This document shows positions 22,133-26,943 of a DNA stretch of 26,943 nt, piece after piece (within the stretch, counting starts at the first letter, position 1; every line of letters begins with the position of its first letter). Source of the stretch: JACDAS01 sp046262415 (GTDB lineage: Bacteria > Actinomycetota > Thermoleophilia > Gaiellales > Gaiellaceae); NCBI GenBank assembly GCA_046262415.1, contig JBHEMU010000046.1, positions 1 to 26,943 on the forward strand, written 5' to 3'. Under the pieces are notes generated by a model that was not told the DNA's origin, made no database searches, and was given only the letters and a program-made list of their open reading frames with translations. Both the position numbers and the translations under genes were made by a program.

Positions 22133-23509
22133 ATGAGCCCGCGCGTCTGCTGCGACGAGTTCGCCCGTGCCGCCCGCGCCCGCCGGGCGGCCGAGCCCGG
22201 GTCCGGGCTGCCTCCGATCGAGGACGGCATGCCGCTCCCGGCCGGCACGGGTCTCGACCGGCGCTCATTCCTCCTGCGGACCGCCGGCGCGGCGCTCGCC
22301 GTCTACGGCTCCGCCCGGATCCCCTGGCGTGCGTTCGAGGAGGGGATCGCCTCGGCCGCGGCCTCCGCCGGGGACTCGCGCGTCCTCGTCTCCGTCTTCC
22401 TCGAGGGGGGGATCGACTCGATCTCGGTGCTGTTCCCGAGCGGCGACCCGCTCTACCGCCGGTTCCGGCCCCGGCTCGGGCTCGCCCCCGGCGCCGGCCT
22501 GCCCTTCGCCGAGGACCCGCGCCTGCGCTGGCATCCCGCCGCCGCCGGCATTGCCGCCCTGCACGAGGAGGGGAAGGTCGCCACGCTGCCCGGCATCGGC
22601 TACACGCGCGCCGACCAGTCGCATTTCACCTCGCGCCACTTCTACGAGGTCGGTGCGACGAACGTGAGCCTGAAGACGGGCTGGCTGGGCCGCTACCTCG
22701 ACCGCGTCGGCAGCCTCGACAACCCGCTGCAGGGCCTCAGTCTCGGCGGCTCGCTGTCCCCCGCGCTCGCGGCCGGCCGCGTCCCGATCGCCGCGATCGA
22801 GGGCGCCGACCGGTACTCGTTCGCCGCCCCGGGGGTCGAGGGGAAGGTGCGGGCACGCCTGCACGAGGCGCTGGCGGCGCTCGCGAAGCCGCCGACGTCC
22901 GACCCGGCCCTGCGGCAGGCCCGCGCGGTCGCGGGGCAGGCCGAGGCTCTGCGCGGCGCGCTCCTGCCGTTCGCGTCCCGCTCCGCCGCCGCCGGCCCCG
23001 TCCGCTACCCCTCGTCCGCCGACCCGTTCCCGCGCCGCCTGGCCAGCCTGGCCGCGATGCTCGCGGCCGGTCTGCCGATCCGCTGCGTCGCCCTGAACGC
23101 GTACGGCCAGTTCGACACGCACAACGACCAGCCTGCCGCACTCGAGCGCGGGCTCGCGCTCACGTCCGACAGCCTGCTCGCCTTTCAGCGGGACCTGGAG
23201 GCGAGGGGGGTCGCCGACCGGGTGCTCACGCTCGTCTGGTCCGAGTTCGGGCGCCGCGCGCAGGAGAACGCCTCCCACGGCACCGACCACGGCGCCGCCG
23301 GCCTCGGCTTCCTGATCGGGTCGCGGGTGCGGGGGCAGCTGATCGGCGAGTACCCGGGCCTGGCACGGCTGGACGAGAACGGCAATCTGCGGCCGACGTC
23401 CGACTTCCGCGGCCTCTACGCCGCGGTGCTCGAGGAGTGGCTCGGCGTCGACGCCGGCGCCGTGCTGCCCGGAGCTTCCGGCTTGGCGCGGCCCCGGATC
23501 CTCGCGTGA
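22133..23509 (+). CDS. DUF1501 family protein with Tat-like signal
   Basis: A 458-residue protein. LDRRSFLLRTAGAALAVYGSA (twin Arg at 43-44) is a Tat-type signal, placed unusually far from the start behind a 40-residue leader that begins MSPRVCCDEFARAARARR. The mature part has VFLEGGIDSISVLFP, LPGIGYTRADQSHFTSRHFYE and VLTLVWSEFGRRAQENASHGTDHGAA (the last block typical of DUF1501). DUF1501 belongs to the alkaline-phosphatase/sulfatase-like fold in database descriptions, but a catalytic activity is not established. It is coupled with DUF1800. An alternative start at ATG 22229 (MPLPAGTGLDRRSFL) would give a normal-length Tat signal and deserves weight. Confidence 0.88.
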   Translation: MSPRVCCDEFARAARARRAAEPGSGLPPIEDGMPLPAGTGLDRRSFLLRTAGAALAVYGSARIPWRAFEEGIASAAASAGDSRVLVSVFLEGGIDSISVLFPSGDPLYRRFRPRLGLAPGAGLPFAEDPRLRWHPAAAGIAALHEEGKVATLPGIGYTRADQSHFTSRHFYEVGATNVSLKTGWLGRYLDRVGSLDNPLQGLSLGGSLSPALAAGRVPIAAIEGADRYSFAAPGVEGKVRARLHEALAALAKPPTSDPALRQARAVAGQAEALRGALLPFASRSAAAGPVRYPSSADPFPRRLASLAAMLAAGLPIRCVALNAYGQFDTHNDQPAALERGLALTSDSLLAFQRDLEARGVADRVLTLVWSEFGRRAQENASHGTDHGAAGLGFLIGSRVRGQLIGEYPGLARLDENGNLRPTSDFRGLYAAVLEEWLGVDAGAVLPGASGLARPRILA

Positions 23510-23516
23510 ACAAAGT

Positions 23517-23537
23517 GGGCTGATTCTCGCCCGTTTT
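23517..23537 (+). terminator. Possible intrinsic terminator after DUF1501
   Basis: GGGC (23517-23520), an 8-nt loop, GCCC (23529-23532), G, then TTTT. The stem is short (extendable by two G-T pairs) but has a T-run, which is rare in this window. Confidence 0.4.
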
Positions 23538-23587
23538 CCAGGAGAAAAGCCAGTTCTGGCGTGTTACAAGCTGCGGCGGAGGTCTGG

Positions 23588-23593
23588 TATGCT
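23588..23593 (+). promoter_or_regulatory. Predicted -10 (TATGCT) of the ATP synthase operon
   Basis: TATGCT ends 8 nt before the atpZ ATG (23602), predicting a leader of about 2 nt. GTTACA at 23563-23568 is a possible -35 (19-nt spacer). Confidence 0.5.
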
Positions 23594-23601
23594 CGCCCCG
23601 G

Positions 23602-23811
23602 ATGCAGCCCTCCGCGCCGCCGTCGCGCCCGTCGTTCCAGCCAGCCGGGGCGGGCATGCTGCTCGCCTCCACGACCGTGCTGGCGATCGCGGTCGGCGCG
23701 CTCGTCGGCTGGGGCGCCGGCTCGGCCGCGCTCGGCGCCCTCGGCGGAGCCGTCGCGGGCATCCCGCTCGGGGTGTTCGTCGTCTATCGCCGGTACCGGG
23801 ACGCGCTGTGA
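23602..23811 (+). CDS. atpZ: AtpZ-like small membrane protein
   Basis: A 69-residue protein with two transmembrane helices (about 18-38 and 43-61) separated by a Gly-rich turn. LLASTTVLAIAVGALVGWG and GIPLGVFVVYRRYRD resemble AtpZ (ATPase_gene1 family), the small protein often encoded at the head of F-type ATP synthase operons. Position and size fit. AtpZ has been linked to AtpI and to cation supply or c-ring assembly. A generic small membrane protein is the alternative. A -10 box lies 8 nt upstream. Confidence 0.65.
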   Translation: MQPSAPPSRPSFQPAGAGMLLASTTVLAIAVGALVGWGAGSAALGALGGAVAGIPLGVFVVYRRYRDAL

Positions 23812-23974
23812 TAGCCCCTTTCACAATGAAGCACTGTGGGGCCGGGCCGCGCTGGACGACCGATGGCCACGTCCTCAGTCGCCCCCGTAGCGCTGCTACG
23901 CGGGCTCCCTGCGTCCTTGCCCTCGGCCGCCCAGCGCACCCCGGCGCCGAGTCGTCATTGCGAAAGAGGCTCTC
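23812..23974 (+). other. 163-nt spacer between atpZ and atpI with hairpins and a small ORF
   Basis: Just after the atpZ stop there is a bulged hairpin (CCC-ttt-CACA / TGTG-GGG, 23816-23841). A perfect stem CGTAGC-GCT-GCTACG follows at 23886-23900. A 50-codon frame (ATG 23826 to TGA 23978) ends on the atpI start as GTGA but has no Shine-Dalgarno and no recognisable product. The spacer could hold an RNA control or processing element; this is inference. Confidence 0.4.
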
Positions 23975-24367
23975 GTGAAAGTCGGCGTCCTCGGCGCCCC
24001 GCGCCCGATGCCCGGACGCCTGTTGCCCATGTGCGCCGGCGCCCTCGTGCTCGCCGTCGGTCTGGCGGTCTTCCTGGTCGCGGAGTGGCGCGTCGCCGGC
24101 TGGCTGCTGGGGGCGCTCCTCTGGGCGGGGAGCCAGGCGCTCGGCCTGCTACTGGCGCGGCTCGGCGAGCGCACCAGTAATCTCGCCGCCTCAGGCGTGC
24201 TCGGCTTCGGAATGATGTTCCGGGCGGTCGCGGTGATGGTCGTGGTCATCGCGCTCGCCGCCTCGGACGCGCGGCTCGCACTGGCCGCGGCGCTCGTCTA
24301 CGGCCTCGCCTACACGGCCGAGCTCGCCTTCTCCCTGCTCTCGTACTTCGGATCGCCGGCTCGATGA
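23975..24367 (+). CDS. atpI: AtpI-like ATP synthase accessory membrane protein
   Basis: A 130-residue protein starting at GTG, with AGAGG 6 nt upstream. Four hydrophobic helices (about 17-36, 41-60, 70-92, 97-118) form the usual AtpI layout, a c-ring assembly factor. GFGMMFRAVAVMVVVIAL and the end YTAELAFSLLSYF are typical in character, but sequence conservation in this family is low. The call rests mainly on topology and on its position directly before atpB, whose ATG overlaps its stop (ATGA). ATG 24009 is an alternative start. Confidence 0.75.
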   Translation: MKVGVLGAPRPMPGRLLPMCAGALVLAVGLAVFLVAEWRVAGWLLGALLWAGSQALGLLLARLGERTSNLAASGVLGFGMMFRAVAVMVVVIALAASDARLALAAALVYGLAYTAELAFSLLSYFGSPAR

Positions 24368-25224
24368 GGCGCCCCGCCGCCCTCGGGTGCGCCGGGCTGC
24401 TGCTGCTGGCGCTTCCCGGGGCCGCGCAGGCCAAGGGCGAGTTTCACCCCGAGGAGGAGTTCGAGCTCCACCCCTGGGTGTCGATGGAGCTCGGCCCGAT
24501 CGACATGTCGATCAACAAGGCGGTCGCCTACCTGCTGCTGGGGGCCCTGCTCACCTGCCTGCTCGGCATCTTCCTGATGCGCTTCCGCCTGGGCACCTCT
24601 CCCGGCCGCCGCCAGACCGTGGGCGAGCAGATCTACGAGATCGCGCAGGTGCAGGTCGCCGAGCAGGGGCTCCCGTCGAGGTCGATCGGCCGCTGGTTCC
24701 CCTATGTGGCGAGCCTGATGCTCTTCATCTGGGTCGTGAACATGCTCGGCTTCATCCCGCTGCCGCTCTCGGACGAGAAGTGGCACGGCCTGCCGACGCT
24801 CGGCATCTACGCGGCCACGGCCTCGATCTCGGTCACGCTCGCGCTGGCGCTGATGACGTTCGTGTTCACGCACTACGAGGGGATCCGCAACAACGGCGCC
24901 GTCGGTTACTTCAAGAGCTGGATCCCGGACGTGCCGAAGGTGATGCTGCCCCTGATCGTCCCGCTCGAGATCCTCGGCCAGTTCATGCGGCTGATCTCGC
25001 TCAGCGTCCGGCTCTTCGCCAACATGCTCGCCGGCCACATGCTGATCCTGACGTTCATCGGGCTGATCTTCGTGCTCGAGAACGTCGTCCTCGCGGTGAT
25101 CGCCGTGCCGGCCGCGACGGCGTTCTACCTCTTCGAGGTCGTGATCGTGGTCACGATCCAGGCGTTCATCTTCGCCGCCCTGTCCGCCATCTACATCGGC
25201 TCGGCGATCGAGCCCGAACACTAG
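24364..25224 (+). CDS. atpB: F-type ATP synthase subunit a
   Basis: A 286-residue membrane subunit that forms the proton half-channels. The first 23 residues (ALGCAGLLLLALPGAAQA) look like a signal peptide, and the His/Glu-rich segment that follows would face outward. The essential Arg is Arg216 in LSVRLFANMLAGH, and IQAFIFAALSAIYIG is the last conserved helix. ELGPIDMSINKAVAYLLLG and WFPYVASLMLFIWVVNMLGF are typical early helices. Start overlap with atpI is ATGA. The strongest Shine-Dalgarno of the operon begins at its stop codon and serves atpE. Confidence 0.95.
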   Translation: MRRPAALGCAGLLLLALPGAAQAKGEFHPEEEFELHPWVSMELGPIDMSINKAVAYLLLGALLTCLLGIFLMRFRLGTSPGRRQTVGEQIYEIAQVQVAEQGLPSRSIGRWFPYVASLMLFIWVVNMLGFIPLPLSDEKWHGLPTLGIYAATASISVTLALALMTFVFTHYEGIRNNGAVGYFKSWIPDVPKVMLPLIVPLEILGQFMRLISLSVRLFANMLAGHMLILTFIGLIFVLENVVLAVIAVPAATAFYLFEVVIVVTIQAFIFAALSAIYIGSAIEPEH

Positions 25225-25235
25225 GAGGAAGGCAC

Positions 25236-25517
25236 ATGTTGGGAGCCTCATTTCTCATCGCGGCCGCGGCCGTCCCGGAGACCGCCGGCAACGTCGACGC
25301 GGGCAAGGCGATCGCGCTCGCGCTCGGGATCGGCCTCGGCTCGCTCGGCGCCGGCATCGGCATCGGCAACATCTTCGGCTCGATGATCCAGGCCGTCGCC
25401 CGGCAGCCCGAGCTGCGCGGCGAGCTGACGGGCATCCAGTGGCTCGGCTTCGCCCTCACCGAGGCCGTCGTCTTCTACGGCCTGATCGGCGGCCTGCTCG
25501 CCTACGTCCTGATCTGA
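25236..25517 (+). CDS. atpE: F-type ATP synthase subunit c
   Basis: A 93-residue hairpin protein of the rotating c-ring. Helix 1 has the glycine pattern GIGLGSLGAGIGIGN (31-45), the cytoplasmic loop is ARQPE (55-59), and helix 2 carries the ion-binding Glu76 (GFALTEAVVFYGLIGG). The Ser/Thr and Gln ligands of sodium-binding c subunits are not evident, so protons are the likely ion. An extra N-terminal segment of about 20 residues (MLGASFLIAAAAVPETAGNV) precedes helix 1, which is mildly long. AGGAGG at 25223-25228, 7 nt before the ATG, suggests high translation, as expected for the many-copy subunit. Confidence 0.96.
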   Translation: MLGASFLIAAAAVPETAGNVDAGKAIALALGIGLGSLGAGIGIGNIFGSMIQAVARQPELRGELTGIQWLGFALTEAVVFYGLIGGLLAYVLI

Positions 25518-26053
25518 TGGAGACGCTCGTCGCCGCCGAGAACGCGCTGATCAAGGTCGTCCCGGGCCTGATGATCTGGACGCTGATCGCCTTCGGGATC
25601 ACCGTGTTCGTGCTCAAGCGCTATGCCTTCGGCCCGATCCAGAAGACGATCGACGCGCGGCGCGAGCGGATCCAGCAGTCGATCGAGGAGGCCGACCGGG
25701 CCCGCGAGGAGGCCCGGAACCTGCTCGAGCAGCACCGGGCGCTGATCTCGCAGGCCCGCGGCGACGCGGAGCAGATCCTGGCCGAGGCGCGCAAGGTCGG
25801 CGAGGCGCAGCGCGAGCGGGTGCGGGAGGAGACCGAGGCCGACCGCCAGCGCAGGCTGGAGGAGACGCGCCGGCAGATCCAGGCGGAGACGCACCGCGCC
25901 CTCGAGCAGATCCGCTCGGAGGTGGCGAGCCTGAGCCTGATCGCCGCCGAGAAGGTGACCGGGAAGGTGCTGACGGGCACCGACCAGCGCCGGCTGATCG
26001 ACGAGGCGATCGCCGAGCTCGACTTCTCCGTCCTCGAGCGCGAGCGGGCATGA
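25517..26053 (+). CDS. atpF: F-type ATP synthase subunit b
   Basis: A 178-residue stalk subunit. One N-terminal membrane helix (about 14-34, VVPGLMIWTLIAFGITVFVLKRYAFGPI) is followed by a long charged coiled coil. The helix end RRLIDEAIAEL is typical of the delta-binding tail. The ATG overlaps the atpE TGA by one base (TGATG). Only one b gene is present, with no b' duplicate. Confidence 0.94.
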   Translation: METLVAAENALIKVVPGLMIWTLIAFGITVFVLKRYAFGPIQKTIDARRERIQQSIEEADRAREEARNLLEQHRALISQARGDAEQILAEARKVGEAQRERVREETEADRQRRLEETRRQIQAETHRALEQIRSEVASLSLIAAEKVTGKVLTGTDQRRLIDEAIAELDFSVLERERA

Positions 26054-26057
26054 CGCG

Positions 26058-26591
26058 GTGAGCGTTGCCCACCGCACCTACGCCCGGGCGCTCTACCAGG
26101 CCGCAACCGACGGCGGCCGCCTCCCCGCCGTGCGGGAGGAGCTCGCGGACTTCGCCGCCTCGGTGCGGGACGTGCCGGAGCTCCGCTCGCTGCTGCGAAA
26201 CCCCCAGCTCGACCCGCGCCTCAAGGCGCGCGCGCTCGAGGACCTGCTCGGCGAGTCGGACGAGACCCTGCGCAACTTCCTCCTCCTGCTCGCCCAGAAG
26301 GGCCGCATCGCGCAGCTCGAGGAGATCGCGCGCGAGTTCGAGCGGCTGGCCGCCGCCGAAGAAGGTCAGCTCGAGGTCGAGCTGACCACCGCGCACGAGC
26401 TGACCGACGAGGAGGCCCGGGAGATCCTGGGCCAGATCGAGCAGGCGTCCGGCCGCCGGATCGAGGCGACGCGCAGGGTCGACCCGGCGCTGATCGGCGG
26501 CATGGTCCTGCAGGCCGGCTCGATGCGCCTGGACGCGAGCGTCCGCGGGCGGCTCGAGCGCCTCCGCCGGGCGCTGGTCACGAGGGGCTGA
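26058..26591 (+). CDS. atpH: F-type ATP synthase subunit delta
   Basis: A 177-residue subunit that links the b stalk to F1. HRTYARALYQAA at the N-terminus, LRNFLLLLAQKGR (about 74-86) and the C-terminal VDPALIGGMVLQAGSMRLDASVRGRLERLRRAL are the usual blocks. It starts at GTG, 4 nt after atpF. It is the last atp gene on this strand: 12 nt after its stop a convergent, unrelated gene ends, where atpA would normally follow. Confidence 0.95.
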   Translation: MSVAHRTYARALYQAATDGGRLPAVREELADFAASVRDVPELRSLLRNPQLDPRLKARALEDLLGESDETLRNFLLLLAQKGRIAQLEEIAREFERLAAAEEGQLEVELTTAHELTDEEAREILGQIEQASGRRIEATRRVDPALIGGMVLQAGSMRLDASVRGRLERLRRALVTRG

Positions 26592-26603
26592 GCGGTGGCG
26601 GCG

Positions 26604-26943
26604 TTAGACGCGCGTCAGGGTGACCGCGCCCTGCCAGGCGATCACGTCCTTGCACGAGTCGTCGATCCGGACGCCCTCGTACGGGGGCTCGGAGGCGCTG
26701 CAGTCGTACTCGGGCTGGTAGGGGACGAGCGAGGGGAGGCCGATCCCGACCGGCAGCCGCAGCACCTTGCCCTTCGCGAGCTTCTGGAGCGCGGCGAGCG
26801 AGAGCCTGAAGGTCGCCGTCAGCTGGCTGTTCCGCGGCCGCAGCGCGCACGTGGTGGGAACGTGCAGCGTGAGCGGCGGGGCCTGGAGGTCGACGACGAC
26901 GCTGCCGCCCCGGCGCGTGACGTCGAGCGTCGCGGGCTCGGGG
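26604..26943 (-). CDS. Partial protein of unknown function, 3' part only
   Basis: The minus-strand frame ending with TAA at 26604-26606 is open to the right edge (112 codons visible). The peptide is beta-rich, with LDVTRRGGSVVVDLQ, HVPTTCALRPRNSQ, FRLSLAALQKLAKGK, YQPEYDCSASEPPYEG and a C-terminus DVIAWQGAVTLTRV. It has three cysteines and repeated beta-strand-like segments, suggesting an exported or cell-surface protein, but the start lies outside the window. No family is recognised. Codon use matches the neighbours. The frame lacks any start within the window, so it is easily missed. The palindrome GACGCGCGTC (26607-26616) lies at its end. Confidence 0.7.
   Translation of the reverse strand, partial: PEPATLDVTRRGGSVVVDLQAPPLTLHVPTTCALRPRNSQLTATFRLSLAALQKLAKGKVLRLPVGIGLPSLVPYQPEYDCSASEPPYEGVRIDDSCKDVIAWQGAVTLTRV

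Noticed and set aside
23826..23978. 50-codon frame between atpZ and atpI as a gene
   Set aside because: It has no Shine-Dalgarno, no family resemblance and mixed codon use. It is kept only as part of the spacer description.

Overview
The window is chromosomal DNA from a very GC-rich bacterium, most likely an actinobacterium of a deep-branching group (Thermoleophilia/Gaiellales-like; this placement is inference). The main reasons are the extreme G/C at third codon positions, frequent GTG and TTG starts, a DivIVA-type protein, and the order rpmE - prfA - prmC - tsaC - wecA/rfe - atpI - atpB-E-F-H. I recall that order from Mycobacterium, and a related one with glyA-upp from Bacillus. I see no phage, insertion sequence, CRISPR array, tRNA or rRNA.

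Layout. 1-2079: a partial small membrane protein and a membrane protein with a degenerate GGDEF domain (both minus strand), then a divergent DivIVA-like coiled-coil protein. 2112-7243: an acyl-CoA block with the large subunit of a split methylmalonyl-CoA mutase, two tandem paralogous membrane proteins of unknown function, a minus-strand metallo-beta-lactamase-fold hydrolase, the separate B12-binding mutase subunit and an enoyl-CoA hydratase. 7240-8145: a secreted M23 peptidase (minus). 8257-11692: etfB, etfA and ETF:quinone oxidoreductase, which carry electrons from acyl-CoA dehydrogenases to the quinone pool. 11728-12429: a VapBC toxin-antitoxin pair. 12488-19530: housekeeping genes (threonine ammonia-lyase-like, rpmE, DUF1385, OsmC, prfA, prmC, tsaC, glyA, upp). 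19539-23509: a WecA-type phosphosugar transferase followed by a DUF1800/DUF1501 export pair. 23602-26591: atpZ, atpI, atpB, atpE, atpF, atpH. 26604-end: the 3' part of a convergent, unrelated gene.

The genes fit an aerobic heterotroph that oxidises fatty or branched-chain acyl-CoAs. Propionyl/methylmalonyl-CoA would be handled by the split mutase, electrons would pass through ETF to quinone, and the resulting gradient would be used by the F-type ATP synthase.

The most striking signals concern gene expression. First, nine start codons lie 6-9 nt downstream of a TANNNT -10 hexamer, which predicts leaderless or near-leaderless mRNAs. Second, several well-conserved genes have no usable ATG/GTG/TTG and appear to start at CTG (etfA, tsaC, enoyl-CoA hydratase) or ATC (M23 peptidase). 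Two of these form CTGA stop/start overlaps. Third, the ATP synthase operon stops after atpH, with atpA-G-D-C absent from this end. Fourth, the ETF:quinone oxidoreductase has only three of the four usual cysteine ligands of its iron-sulfur cluster.
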